Assembly: GCF_030718205.1 (NCBI RefSeq)
Contig: NZ_JAUZQF010000003.1
Span: 1-64,000, forward strand
Direction: 5' to 3'
Origin: Nonomuraea turcica
GTDB taxonomy: Bacteria; Actinomycetota; Actinomycetes; Streptosporangiales; Streptosporangiaceae
DNA length: 64,000 nt
In this document: in pieces, positions 33,087-41,752 of the stretch
Layout: each line of letters starts with the position of its first letter
Numbering within the stretch: the stretch's first letter is position 1
Program-made: the position numbers and the translations under genes
The notes under the pieces: generated by a model
The model's input: the letters and a program-made list of their open reading frames with translations, nothing else
Databases searched by the model: none
What the model was told of the DNA's origin: nothing

Positions 33087-34046
33087 TCAGGGGGCGAGGA
33101 CGGTTTTCACGTCCAGGTGGCGATGGACGAACCCGTGCCGCAACATGAGGTCGGCCACCCGCTGCAGCCCCTGCGGGTCCACGGCGGTGGGGTAAGCGCC
33201 CAGGGACGTCTGCGTGGCGGTCGCCGCGTCGATTTTCACGTACGTCGGCAGCACCGCCTCCACCTCTTTGCGGTCGCTCGAGGCGAGCCGCTGGGCCTTG
33301 GTAAAGGCACGCTGGAAGGCGGCCAGCGTCTGCGGGTTCTGCGTCACCCAGTCGTCGCTCGCCATCCAGCCACCCACCGGCCAGTCCGTGATCCGGCCCG
33401 CCATGGTGTCGGCGACCCTGCGCAGCTTGGCCCGCGACTCGCCGGAGGTGAGGAACGGCTCGGCCGCCCACGCCGCGTCCACGTGCCGCGCGGCGAGTTT
33501 GCTCGGCATCTCGGGGAAGGGCACCTCCACGAACAGGACGTCGCGCGCCTTCATGCCGGCATCCCGCAACATGGCGGTGATGATGAGCGTGCCCAGCCCG
33601 TTGAGGTTGTTGATTGCGATCTTCTTGCCCTTGAGGTCCTTCACCGATTCGATCTTCGCGCCGTCCCTGGCGACGAGGCCGAAGGAGTCCGGTCCGGCCT
33701 GGGACATGGCCCCGACGACCTTGAACGGCATGCCCCTGTCCCCGGTGAAGAACGTGGTGACGTAGTCGGTCTGCGCGAGATCCAGGGTGCCGGTCTGCAA
33801 GGGCGGCGCCGCCGCTCCACTGCCCGTCACGACCACCGGCTCGACGGTCAGCCCTTCCTGCGTGAAAAACCCCTTGTTCAGCGCGATGAACAGCGGCGCC
33901 ACCTCGGCGGTCGGCACGATGCCCACCTTGATGGTGTCCTTCTCGAGCACCGGCTTCGGCGGCGGCGCGTCGTCGGCGGCACCGGAGCACGCCGCTGTCA
34001 CGAGGACCAGGACCAGGGCGGCTAAGCCGCGGGTGACGCGTCGCAT
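33087..34046 (-). CDS. ABC transporter substrate-binding lipoprotein, NMT1/SsuA-like
   Basis: A 319-residue periplasmic-type binding protein. The lipobox VTAACSG makes it a lipoprotein. The mature part begins IKVGIVPTAEVAPLFIALNKGFFTQEGL, typical of NMT1/THI5/SsuA/NrtA proteins that bind nitrate, sulfonates, pyrimidines or taurine-like compounds. ATG 34046 follows GGAGGAG. No permease or ATPase gene lies nearby, so it is an orphan. Upstream bases to 34171 show nothing else. Confidence 0.83.
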   Translation of the reverse strand: MRRVTRGLAALVLVLVTAACSGAADDAPPPKPVLEKDTIKVGIVPTAEVAPLFIALNKGFFTQEGLTVEPVVVTGSGAAAPPLQTGTLDLAQTDYVTTFFTGDRGMPFKVVGAMSQAGPDSFGLVARDGAKIESVKDLKGKKIAINNLNGLGTLIITAMLRDAGMKARDVLFVEVPFPEMPSKLAARHVDAAWAAEPFLTSGESRAKLRRVADTMAGRITDWPVGGWMASDDWVTQNPQTLAAFQRAFTKAQRLASSDRKEVEAVLPTYVKIDAATATQTSLGAYPTAVDPQGLQRVADLMLRHGFVHRHLDVKTVLAP

Positions 34047-34171
34047 CGTGAGAGCTCCTCCGCGAGTCGGCAGTGCCAGCAGGGGAGCGTACCTGATGAA
34101 GATCGCTTCCGGGGGCGAAACATGTCGTTCTGCACGGCTAGGGTGCTCAGCGTCGAGCTGGACGCTCGGGC

Positions 34172-34594
34172 TCAATCCAGGTCGGAGATCTCGACCAGCT
34201 CGACCCGCCACGGCAGGTGTGCCTTGATCGTGTCCCAGCGACTCGCGTCGGCGGTCAGGACAGGCCAGTCCAAGTGGTAGGAGACCGCAACGACATGAGC
34301 GGCGGCCATGTCGGCGGGCTGTTCCATGCGCGCGACCACCTCGGCCAGCCGAGCGGCCTCGGTATGCGCCGCGATCGGATCCACATACACGTGCTCCAGG
34401 ACCTCGACCACGCCGCGGACGACCAACCGCTGATCAGGCGACAGCACTGCCTCTGCGGCGGCGAGGGTGATGAACGGCACGCTGGTGCGCACGTGGGCGC
34501 GGTCGAAGGAGACGATGAGCCGGTGCAGCCCGATGTCCCGGCGGCCCAGCTCGATCAGAACGGTGTCGTCCAGCACATACCCGAACGGGGTCAC
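34172..34594 (-). CDS. PIN-domain-like toxin
   Basis: A 140-residue PIN-like protein, probably a ribonuclease toxin. Acidic residues sit at PIN positions: YVLDDTVLIELG, the central VDPIAAHTEAARLAEV, DMAAAHVVAVSYHLDWPVLTADASRW. The second N-terminal Asp replaces the usual serine/threonine context. It overlaps the antitoxin gene by 4 bases (ATGA). Assigned by fold pattern and gene pairing. Confidence 0.65.
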   Translation of the reverse strand: MTPFGYVLDDTVLIELGRRDIGLHRLIVSFDRAHVRTSVPFITLAAAEAVLSPDQRLVVRGVVEVLEHVYVDPIAAHTEAARLAEVVARMEQPADMAAAHVVAVSYHLDWPVLTADASRWDTIKAHLPWRVELVEISDLD

Positions 34595-34857
34595 CGGCCG
34601 GTCTCACGAGCTTGCAGGATCTGAATCGCCTTCTCGGTCTGCCGCTCAGCTTTGGCCATGGCCTCCGCGTCCTCTTCGGCCTTGGCGAGCACCTCGAGGT
34701 AGGCCAACCGGGCCTGTGTCTTGTTCGTCTCATACTGGTCGAGCAGGTCGGTCAGTACGGCGGCCAGCGTGGTGCCACGGCCCCGCTCGTCGGCGATGGC
34801 GTTCAGCCGGTCGCGCACCGTCTTCGGGACTTTGATGGTCGTCATATCTGAAGTCAT
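34591..34857 (-). CDS. ribbon-helix-helix antitoxin
   Basis: An 88-residue protein with an N-terminal strand-helix-helix (MTTIKVPKTVRDRLNAIADERG) and a long charged helix, a VapB-like antitoxin. It precedes the PIN toxin with an ATGA overlap. An ATG four codons later (34845) is an alternative start. The central 105 bases have a recognisable degenerate copy at 36203-36310. Confidence 0.7.
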   Translation of the reverse strand: MTSDMTTIKVPKTVRDRLNAIADERGRGTTLAAVLTDLLDQYETNKTQARLAYLEVLAKAEEDAEAMAKAERQTEKAIQILQARETGR

Positions 34858-34902
34858 ACCAGGAGACTACCCGGTAGACCGAAGGTATGAATCTATGCCC
34901 TG

Positions 34903-35277
34903 CTACCGACCCTGATAGGTCTCGCGGGCGGACATGACGTCGGGCATGCGCCCCTCCACCCAGGTGATCAGCGGGATCAGATACTCGGCGGCCTCGCGGC
35001 CGAGCGCGGTGAGGCTGTATTCGACCCTGGGCGGGATCGTGTGCTCGGCCTCCCGCAGCACCATGCCGTCGCGTTCGAGGGCCTGGAGGGTCTGGGACAA
35101 CATCTTCTCGCTGACGCCGTCGACGCGACGGCGCAGCGCGTTGAACCGGTAAGGCCCTTCGTGCAGGGCCGCCAGCGCCAGGATCGCCCAGCGACCCGTG
35201 ATCGACTCCAGCACCGAGCGCGAGGTGCACCGGCGCGAGAAGACGTCGGCCACCAGATTCTCGAAGTCGTCCTCCAT
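34903..35277 (-). CDS. HxlR-family redox-type regulator (QorR-like)
   Basis: A 124-residue winged HTH of the HxlR family (GRWAILALAALHEGPYRFNALRRRVDGVSEKMLSQTLQALERDGMV). Its Cys17 (SRRCTSRSVLE) matches the redox-sensing cysteine of QorR-type members. It is divergent from a qorB-like gene with a perfect operator between them. Likely a repressor of both that releases DNA when Cys17 is oxidised by quinones or diamide. The ATG start at 35277 sets Cys17 in register. Confidence 0.87.
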   Translation of the reverse strand: MEDDFENLVADVFSRRCTSRSVLESITGRWAILALAALHEGPYRFNALRRRVDGVSEKMLSQTLQALERDGMVLREAEHTIPPRVEYSLTALGREAAEYLIPLITWVEGRMPDVMSARETYQGR

Positions 35278-35300
35278 AGAGGTCAGCTTACGCGGTCGCA

Positions 35301-35321
35301 GCACTTTCTGATAGAAAGTGC
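35301..35321. promoter_or_regulatory. HxlR operator GCACTTTCT-GAT-AGAAAGTGC
   Basis: A perfect inverted repeat with 9-base arms and 3-base spacer lies between the divergent HxlR and qorB-like genes, 24 bases before the HxlR start and 34 before the qorB-like start. It is the obvious dimer binding site of the regulator. Confidence 0.8.
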
Positions 35322-35355
35322 TAACCGAACTGCCTGTACTGGGAGGAGAGTAACC

Positions 35356-36195
35356 ATGATCGTGGTGACAGGGGCTAGCGGACACCTGGGCCGGCTGGTG
35401 ATCGAGGAGCTGAAGAAGCGGGTTCCCGCCGAGCGGATCGTCGCGGCGGCGCGTACCCCCGAGAAGGCCGCCGACCTCGGCGTCGAGGTGCGCGAAGCCG
35501 ACTACGACCGGCCGGAGACGCTGAAGGGCGCGCTGGGGGACGCCACCAGGGTCCTGCTCATCTCGGGCCTGGACGCCAACCGTGCGCAGCAGCACGCGGC
35601 CGTCGTGGACGCGGCCAAGGAGGCCGGGGCCGTGCTCGCCTACACCAGCGCGCCCAACGCCGACCTCACCGAGGCGGCCCTCGCCGCCGACCACAAGGCG
35701 ACCGAGGCGTACATCAAGGCGTCCGGGGTGGCGTACACGTTGTTGCGCAACAACTGGTACCACGAAAACTACGAGCAGTCGATCACGATTGCTCCCCAGC
35801 TGGGCGCCGTGTACGGCGCCGCCGGCGACGGCAGGATCGCCGCGGCCTCGCGCGCGGACTACGCCGCCGGTGCGGCCGCCGTGCTGGCCGGTGAGGGCCA
35901 TGAGGGCAAGGTGTACGAGCTGTCCGGCGACACCGCCTGGACACTCGCCGAGCTGGCCGCCGAGATCTCCGCGGTCACCGGCAAGGAGATCACCTACCAG
36001 GACCTGCCGAAGGACGACTACGCGGGCGTCCTGGCCGGCGCGGGCGTGCCGGCTCCGATGGCGGGGGTGCTGGCCGACGTGGACGTCCAGATCTCCCATG
36101 GCTGGCTCGCCCAGACGCCCGGCACCCTTCGTGAGCTCATCGGCCGCCCCACGCAGCCGATCGGCGAGTACGTCAGGACCCTGCTCGGCCGCTGA
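35356..36195 (+). CDS. qorB: NAD(P)H-dependent quinone reductase, QorB-like
   Basis: A 279-residue atypical SDR of the NmrA/QorB type. The Rossmann motif TGASGHLG is at residues 5-12, then VREADYDRPETL, TSAPNADLTEAALAADHKATEAYI and YTLLRNNWYHENY, all family features. It probably reduces quinones with NADPH. ATG 35356 follows GGGAGGAG. It is controlled by the divergent HxlR regulator. Confidence 0.88.
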   Translation: MIVVTGASGHLGRLVIEELKKRVPAERIVAAARTPEKAADLGVEVREADYDRPETLKGALGDATRVLLISGLDANRAQQHAAVVDAAKEAGAVLAYTSAPNADLTEAALAADHKATEAYIKASGVAYTLLRNNWYHENYEQSITIAPQLGAVYGAAGDGRIAAASRADYAAGAAAVLAGEGHEGKVYELSGDTAWTLAELAAEISAVTGKEITYQDLPKDDYAGVLAGAGVPAPMAGVLADVDVQISHGWLAQTPGTLRELIGRPTQPIGEYVRTLLGR

Positions 36196-36202
36196 TCACG
36201 CG

Positions 36203-36310
36203 ACAGCGCAGCCTCCTCTTCGGCCTCGGCCGGCGCCTCCAGGCAGGCCGGCCGAGCGCTGGTCTTCTCCGTGTCGTGCCGGTCGAGCAGGTCGGCCGGC
36301 ACGACCGCCG
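36203..36310 (-). pseudogene. relic of a second antitoxin gene
   Basis: On the minus strand this reads [20 protein letters not shown] then [14 protein letters not shown], collinear with LTDLLDQYETNKTQARLAYL then EVLAKAEEDAEAM of the antitoxin at 34591-34857. Nucleotides align without gaps over about 105 bases. The N-terminal DNA-binding part and the toxin are missing. The rest of the 36196-36357 gap is the promoter of the next gene. Confidence 0.65.
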
Positions 36311-36357
36311 GGCCGGTGGTCGATGATGCTGGGGACGACGGAGAGGATGCTGATCAC

Positions 36358-38112
36358 ATGAGCGAGTTCGACTTCTGCCCGTGGTTGTTCTGGTCCCATG
36401 CGACCGAGGAGGACCGGCAGGCCCAGGCGGACCACGTGGCGGGGTTGCGCGGCCGGATGGAGCTGGGGGCGCCGGAGAAGGTGTTCATCTCGCCGCTGGC
36501 GGCCGTCTACGCGGATCGGCTCACCCTGGGGGAGCGCAGCTACATCGCGGCCCACGCGTACGTCACGGACGACGTGGTGATGGGGGACGACTGCACGCTC
36601 AACCCGTACTCGGTTGCGCGCGGGCGTGTGGTGCTCGGGAACGCCGTGCGGGTGGGGGCGCACACCTCCCTGCTCGGCTTCAACCACGGCGCCGCCCCCG
36701 ACCGGCCGGTGTTCCGGCAGGCGATCACGTCGAAGGGCATCCGCATCGGCGACGACGTGTGGATCGGGTCGAACGTGGTGGTGCTGGACGGGGTGACGAT
36801 CGGCGATCATGCCGTCGTCGGGGCGGGCGCGGTGGTCACCAAGGACGTGCCCGCCTGGGCCATGGTCGCCGGCAACCCGGCCCGCCTGATCCGCGACCGC
36901 CGCACCCCACGCCCCACCGCCCCGGCCCCAGACGCGGCGGACCGCCACACCCCGGGCGCGGCCGCCGTCCTGCCGGATGACGTCGCGACCTCGGGCCAGG
37001 CCGCTGTCGCACGTGCGGCCGGGCACGGCGCTGCGAAGGAAGCGGCCGGGCACGGCGCTGGAAAGGAAGGCGATCTGGAGCGGCTGCTCGCCGAATTCGC
37101 CGACCGGGCCAGGGACCAGGCCGAGGCGGTGCTGCGCCGCTGCTGGACGGGCGAGCGCTACGTGGACCGCCCGGACGCCGAGCCGACCGTACGGGCCTGG
37201 TGCGACGCGGTCGAGATCGCCGACCTGCTGCTCGGCGGCCCGCCGCCGATGCCCGCGCGGGACGAGATCGTCGGGTTCCTCCAGGACCGGCAGGACGCCG
37301 CCACCGGCCTGATCCCGGAGCTCGGCGATACAGGAACGCCGGCGCTCGACGGAGCCGCCGCCTACCACGTGCTCTGTGTCGGCTACGCGCTCGACCTGCT
37401 CGGCGCCCGCTTCCGCCACCCGGTCCACGCCGTCGCCGGCCTCGGCTCCCAGGACCTGATCGCCGCCCTGGACGCCCTCGACTGGAAGCGCAAGGCGTGG
37501 ACGGCCGGCTCGTGGGTGGACACCGTCGGGACCGGCCTCTACCGCAACCTCGCCGACTTCGGCCTGCGCGGCGAGATCGAGACCCTGTACGGGTGGCTCC
37601 TGACGAGGTGCTCGCAGGCCCACGGCATGTGGGGCGAGCCGGATGCCGACGCGGGCTGGCTGCAGGTGGTCAACGGCTTCTACCGGCTCACGCGGGGGAC
37701 GTTCGCGCAGTTCGGGGTGCCGCTGCCCCACCCCGAGCGGGCTGTCGACACCGTGCTCGCCCAGGCGCGCGACCCTCGCCACTTCGGCCCGGACATCGGG
37801 AACGCCTGCAACGTGCTCGACGTCATCCACCCGCTCTGGCTGGCGGGCAAGCAGACGCGGCACCGCCGCGAGGAGGGCGAGGCCTGGGCCAGGGAGCAGC
37901 TCGTCCGCGCGGTGGGCGGCTGGCAGGACGGCGCGGGCTTCAGCTTCGCCTTGACCCGGGGGACCGGTGCGACCCGCACCCCGGGACTGCAGGGCACCGA
38001 GATGTGGCTGGCCATCATCTGGCTGCTCGCGGACCATCTCGGGGTCTCGGACGCGCTCACGTACCGGCCTCGCGGCATCCACCGCCCGGAACCGGCCATC
38101 CAACTCCGCTGA
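36358..38112 (+). CDS. fusion of hexapeptide acyltransferase with a C-terminal alpha/alpha-toroid-like domain
   Basis: A 584-residue protein. Residues about 35-180 are a left-handed beta-helix acyltransferase ([63 protein letters not shown]), with His in the FNHG segment as probable base. A 60-residue linker with a 9-residue repeat follows. Residues about 240-584 form a helical domain with Trp- and Gly-rich repeats ([37 protein letters not shown]) like an alpha/alpha toroid of glycan-acting or cyclase proteins. No signal peptide. The acceptor is unknown; a glycan-related one is an inference. Confidence 0.72.
   Translation: MSEFDFCPWLFWSHATEEDRQAQADHVAGLRGRMELGAPEKVFISPLAAVYADRLTLGERSYIAAHAYVTDDVVMGDDCTLNPYSVARGRVVLGNAVRVGAHTSLLGFNHGAAPDRPVFRQAITSKGIRIGDDVWIGSNVVVLDGVTIGDHAVVGAGAVVTKDVPAWAMVAGNPARLIRDRRTPRPTAPAPDAADRHTPGAAAVLPDDVATSGQAAVARAAGHGAAKEAAGHGAGKEGDLERLLAEFADRARDQAEAVLRRCWTGERYVDRPDAEPTVRAWCDAVEIADLLLGGPPPMPARDEIVGFLQDRQDAATGLIPELGDTGTPALDGAAAYHVLCVGYALDLLGARFRHPVHAVAGLGSQDLIAALDALDWKRKAWTAGSWVDTVGTGLYRNLADFGLRGEIETLYGWLLTRCSQAHGMWGEPDADAGWLQVVNGFYRLTRGTFAQFGVPLPHPERAVDTVLAQARDPRHFGPDIGNACNVLDVIHPLWLAGKQTRHRREEGEAWAREQLVRAVGGWQDGAGFSFALTRGTGATRTPGLQGTEMWLAIIWLLADHLGVSDALTYRPRGIHRPEPAIQLR
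37015..37068 (+). repeat. 2 x 27-bp in-frame repeat in the acyltransferase fusion linker
   Basis: Units 37015-37041 and 37042-37068 differ by two bases and encode AAGHGAAKE and AAGHGAGKE. They lie between the acyltransferase and helical domains. Confidence 0.85.
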
Positions 38113-38221
38113 CTCCGCGCGGTTTCCTCACCGCCGTGCCGCCCGCAGGATAGGGGGAGCAACGACGGCTCCGGCGGCCATGTGATGATGTCCCCAAGCG
38201 GCACGGGGGAGGAAAACGATC

Positions 38222-38872
38222 GTGGGGTCTTTCGCGGGCAGCACCCTGCCCCCGGATGACATCGTCGTCTCGGCTCTGCGGGCGGGCGATGAGGCGATGT
38301 TCGCGGCGTTGCTCGACACCTGGTCGCGGGGCATGCTGCGGGTGGCCAGGACCTACGTGTCCACCGACGACTCCGCGGAGGAGGTGGTGCAGGACACCTG
38401 GCTGGCGGTGATCGGCGCCATCGACGGTTTCGAGGGCCGCTCGTCGGTCAAGACGTGGGTTTACCGCATCCTGGTGAACACGGCGAAGAAGCGCAGCGTG
38501 CGGGAGAGCCGTACACTGCCGTGGAGCGCCCTCGAACTGGACGCCGGACCGACCGTCGAGCCCTCGCGGTTCCACGGCACGGACGCCGCCCTGCCGGGAA
38601 GCTGGAAGGAGTCGCCCGCGGTCTGGCCGACCCCGGAGAGCCAGGCGCTCGCCGCGGAGGTGCGCGGCCTCATCGGAGAGGCTCTGGCCGGGCTGCCGCC
38701 GCGGCAGCGGATCGTGATCACGCTGCGTGACGTGGAGGGGTGTACCTCCGAGGAGGTCTGCGAGATCCTGGAGATCTCGGCAGCCAACCAGCGGGTCCTG
38801 CTGCATCGCGCGCGTGCGGTGGTCCGCGGGCGGCTGGAGGACTACTTCGAGTCGGTGAAGCAGGCAGAATAG
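38222..38872 (+). CDS. ECF RNA polymerase sigma factor
   Basis: A 216-residue ECF sigma factor. Region 2 is seen in VSTDDSAEEVVQDTWLAVIG and VKTWVYRILVNTAKKR, and region 4 in GLPPRQRIVITLRDVEG then CTSEEVCEILEISAANQRVL. A 45-residue proline/tryptophan-containing linker joins them. GTG 38222 follows GGGGGAGGAAAA. A zinc-type anti-sigma gene follows, then the ergothioneine operon. Confidence 0.92.
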   Translation: MGSFAGSTLPPDDIVVSALRAGDEAMFAALLDTWSRGMLRVARTYVSTDDSAEEVVQDTWLAVIGAIDGFEGRSSVKTWVYRILVNTAKKRSVRESRTLPWSALELDAGPTVEPSRFHGTDAALPGSWKESPAVWPTPESQALAAEVRGLIGEALAGLPPRQRIVITLRDVEGCTSEEVCEILEISAANQRVLLHRARAVVRGRLEDYFESVKQAE

Positions 38873-38913
38873 GTGAAGCGGTTCATATCGCAGAGGGTAA
38901 GGCGGGCAACGTC

Positions 38914-39153
38914 GTGAAGCGGTTCACGTGCGGCGAACTGGTGGAAGTCATCACCGCCTACCTCGACGACGCCCTCGACCAGCCGTCCCGTGCCGGGATT
39001 GAGGTCCATCTGTCCTGCTGTGAGGACTGCGGGCACTACGTCGACCAATTCCGCTCGACCATCCGGGCCCTCGGCGACCAGCCTCCCGAGAAGTTGTCGC
39101 ATCGCACGCGGGAGCGGCTGATGTCCGCCTTCAGGAGCCGGCGACCCGCCTGA
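38914..39153 (+). CDS. ZAS-type zinc-finger anti-sigma factor
   Basis: A 79-residue anti-sigma factor with the HX3CX2C motif H32-C36-C39 (VHLSCCEDCG) and the N-terminal CGELVEVITAYLDDAL that caps the sigma factor. Zinc and cysteines suggest redox-sensitive release of sigma, as in RsrA. The GTG at 38914 is used; an identical GTGAAGCGGTTCA 41 bases upstream at 38873 is out of frame and stops after 14 codons, a small local duplication. egtA starts 44 bases after the stop. Confidence 0.85.
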   Translation: MKRFTCGELVEVITAYLDDALDQPSRAGIEVHLSCCEDCGHYVDQFRSTIRALGDQPPEKLSHRTRERLMSAFRSRRPA

Positions 39154-39197
39154 GAATTCTCCTGTAACGCTCGCGTGGCTCGCGGGTCTGTAGACCC

Positions 39198-40460
39198 ATG
39201 CGCCACGTGACGATCGGGCCGACGCCACCCCAGGACGACTCGGAGGCCCAGGAGGCCTCCGAAGCGGCGGACAGCGCGGACGCGCCGCTGGAGGACGCCT
39301 CGGAGGTGGAGGAATACGCCCGCCGGTGCTTCCGCGCGGGCGGCGGCGATCGGGTGGGTGTCGAGCTGGAGTTTCTCGTCTTCGACCGGGCCGACGTCGC
39401 CAGGCACGTGCCGCTGGAGCAGGTCGCGCGGGCGTTGCCGCCGCTGCCCGGCGGGAGCCGGGTGACGTTCGAGCCGGGCGGCCAGCTGGAGCTCTCCGGG
39501 CCCGCAGGGCTGCTGTCCGGCGCGATCGACGGGCTCACCGCCGACCTGGCCGTGGCCCGCCGCGCCCTCGAGGCCGCGGGCCTGGCGCTGGCGGGCGTGG
39601 GCCTCGATCCGGTGCGCCCGCCCCGTCGGCAGTTAAACCTGCCCAGGTACGAGGCCATGGCGGAGTTCTTCGGCGGTCCCTACGGGCCGTTGATGATGTG
39701 TTCGACGGCCTCCATCCAGGTCAACCTGGACCTGGGATGGCGGCCTGAGACCCGCTGGGAGCGGGCGCACCTGCTGGGCCCCGTCCTGACCGCGGCCTTC
39801 GCCAACTCCCCGCTCAGCGGCGGCCGCCCGTGCGGCTGGATGTCCGGCCGCCAGGCCGTGTGGGACAACCTCGACCCGACCAGAACGGTCCCCGTCCCCG
39901 TGTCCGGCGACCCGGCCGCGGACTGGGCGGACTATCTGCTCGACGCCCGCCTCATGCTGGTGCGGGAGGACGGGGACCGCTGCCGGCCGGTCCGCGACGG
40001 CTCGACCTTCCGCGACTGGCTGGCGACCGGCGAGCCCACCGCGGCGGATCTGGCGTACCACGCCACCACGGTGTTCCCTCCGGTACGCCCCCGCGGCTGG
40101 CTGGAGATCCGCTACCTCGACGCCCAGCACCCGGCGACCTGGCCGGTGTGCGTGGCCGTGACCTGCGCGCTCATCGCCGACGACCGGGCCGCCGACGCGG
40201 CGCTGGCCGCCGCGGAGCCGTACCGGGCGATGTGGCCGGAGGCCGCGCGGTGCGGGCTGGCGGACCCGCGGCTGGCCAAAGCCGCGGAGGCGTGCTTCCG
40301 CGCCGCGCTCGAGGCGCTGCCCCGCCTGGGCGCGACGCCCGCCCTGGTCGGCGAGGTGGCCGCCTTCGCCGACCGGCATGTGACACCCGGCCGCTCGCCG
40401 GCGGCCGACCTCATAGACCTGGGCCCCCGGGCCTGGCTGACCGAAGGGGGACGAGTGTGA
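39198..40460 (+). CDS. egtA: gamma-glutamylcysteine ligase EgtA
   Basis: A 420-residue ATP-dependent glutamate-cysteine ligase of the EgtA/GCS2 type, making the gamma-glutamylcysteine used in ergothioneine synthesis. VGVELEFLVFD, TFEPGGQLELSGP and MMCSTASIQVNLDLG are signature blocks for metal and substrate binding. The first 35 residues are acidic and poorly conserved. ATG 39198; the stop overlaps the GTG of egtB. Confidence 0.92.
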   Translation: MRHVTIGPTPPQDDSEAQEASEAADSADAPLEDASEVEEYARRCFRAGGGDRVGVELEFLVFDRADVARHVPLEQVARALPPLPGGSRVTFEPGGQLELSGPAGLLSGAIDGLTADLAVARRALEAAGLALAGVGLDPVRPPRRQLNLPRYEAMAEFFGGPYGPLMMCSTASIQVNLDLGWRPETRWERAHLLGPVLTAAFANSPLSGGRPCGWMSGRQAVWDNLDPTRTVPVPVSGDPAADWADYLLDARLMLVREDGDRCRPVRDGSTFRDWLATGEPTAADLAYHATTVFPPVRPRGWLEIRYLDAQHPATWPVCVAVTCALIADDRAADAALAAAEPYRAMWPEAARCGLADPRLAKAAEACFRAALEALPRLGATPALVGEVAAFADRHVTPGRSPAADLIDLGPRAWLTEGGRV

Positions 40461-41752
40461 ACGACTTCAAGGAACGCGTCGCGGCCCAGCTGATCGCGGT
40501 GCGCGACCGGTCGCTGACCTACACGGAAGCGGACGACGATGTGCTCGTCCACCAGCACTCGCCGCTGATGTCGCCCCTGGTGTGGGACCTCGCGCACGTC
40601 GGCAACTACGAAGAGCTGTGGGTGCTGCGGGCCGCCGCGGGCATCACGCCGCTCCGGCCCGAGATCGACGACATCTACGACGCCTTCAAGACGCCGCGCA
40701 AGGACCGGCCCACGCTGCCGTTCCTGCGCCCGGCCGAGGCCCGCGACTACATCGGCGGCGTACGCGGCCGCGTGCTCGACGTCCTGGACGCCGTCGATCT
40801 GGAGGACCCGAGCCCGCTGCGCCGCGACGGGTTCGTGTTCGGCCTGGTGATCCAGCACGAGCACCAGCACGACGAGACCATGCTCGCCACGCTGCAGCTG
40901 TCGCGGCGGCCCGGCATGGTGCGGGACGGCGCCCTGCCGCCCGGACGCGCGGCGGGCGCGGAGGAGGTGTACGTCCCCGCCGGCTCGTTCCTGATGGGCA
41001 CCGACACCCTGCCCTGGGCCTACGACAACGAACGCCCCGCCCACCGGGTCGACCTGCCCGCCTACTGGATCGATCGGCTGCCCGTCGGCAACGCCGCCTA
41101 CGCCGCGTTCATCGAGGACGGCGGCTACCACGACCCGCGCTGGTGGACGCCCGAGGGCTGGCGGTGGCGGCAGGACAGCGGCGTCTTCGCCCCGCTGTTC
41201 TGGGTCAAGGACGGCGGCACGTGGTGGCGCAGCCGTTTCGGCCGTACCGAGCTCGTGCCGATGGACGAACCCGTCCAGCACGTGTGCTGGTACGAGGCCG
41301 ACGCCTACGCCCGCTGGGCGGGCAAGCGGCTGCCCACCGAGGCGGAATGGGAGAAGGCGTGCGGCTGGGACGCCGCGGCGGGCCGGGCCCGCAAGTACCC
41401 GTGGGGCGATCAGGATCCCACGCCGGAGCTCGCCAACCTCGGGCACCGGGCGGCCCGGCCCGCGCCGCTCGGCGCCTACCCCGGCGGGGCGAGCCCGTAC
41501 GGGGCCGAGCAGATGGTCGGAGACGTGTGGGAGTGGACCGACACGTGGTTCGGCGGCTACCCCGGCTTCAGCGCCTTCCCCTACCGCGAGTACAGCGAGG
41601 TCTTCTTCGGCCGCGACTACCGCGTGCTGCGCGGCGGCTCGTGGGCGGCCGACCCCGCCGCGGTCCGCACCACGTTCAGGAACTGGGACTATCCGATCCG
41701 CCGGCAGATCTTCACCGGGTTCCGCTGCGCCCGCACCGCGGAGCAGCGCTAG
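40457..41752 (+). CDS. egtB: ergothioneine sulfoxide synthase EgtB
   Basis: A 431-residue non-haem iron enzyme that joins gamma-glutamylcysteine to hercynine with O2. The N-terminal DinB domain gives iron ligands His47 (DLAHVGN) and the HX3HXE motif His134/His138 with Glu140. The C-terminal FGE-sulfatase domain is clear (VPAGSFLMGTDT, RLPTEAEWEKACGWD, VWEWTDTWF, VLRGGSWA). It starts at GTG 40457, one base into the egtA stop region, and its TAG overlaps the egtC GTG. Confidence 0.95.
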   Translation: MNDFKERVAAQLIAVRDRSLTYTEADDDVLVHQHSPLMSPLVWDLAHVGNYEELWVLRAAAGITPLRPEIDDIYDAFKTPRKDRPTLPFLRPAEARDYIGGVRGRVLDVLDAVDLEDPSPLRRDGFVFGLVIQHEHQHDETMLATLQLSRRPGMVRDGALPPGRAAGAEEVYVPAGSFLMGTDTLPWAYDNERPAHRVDLPAYWIDRLPVGNAAYAAFIEDGGYHDPRWWTPEGWRWRQDSGVFAPLFWVKDGGTWWRSRFGRTELVPMDEPVQHVCWYEADAYARWAGKRLPTEAEWEKACGWDAAAGRARKYPWGDQDPTPELANLGHRAARPAPLGAYPGGASPYGAEQMVGDVWEWTDTWFGGYPGFSAFPYREYSEVFFGRDYRVLRGGSWAADPAAVRTTFRNWDYPIRRQIFTGFRCARTAEQR

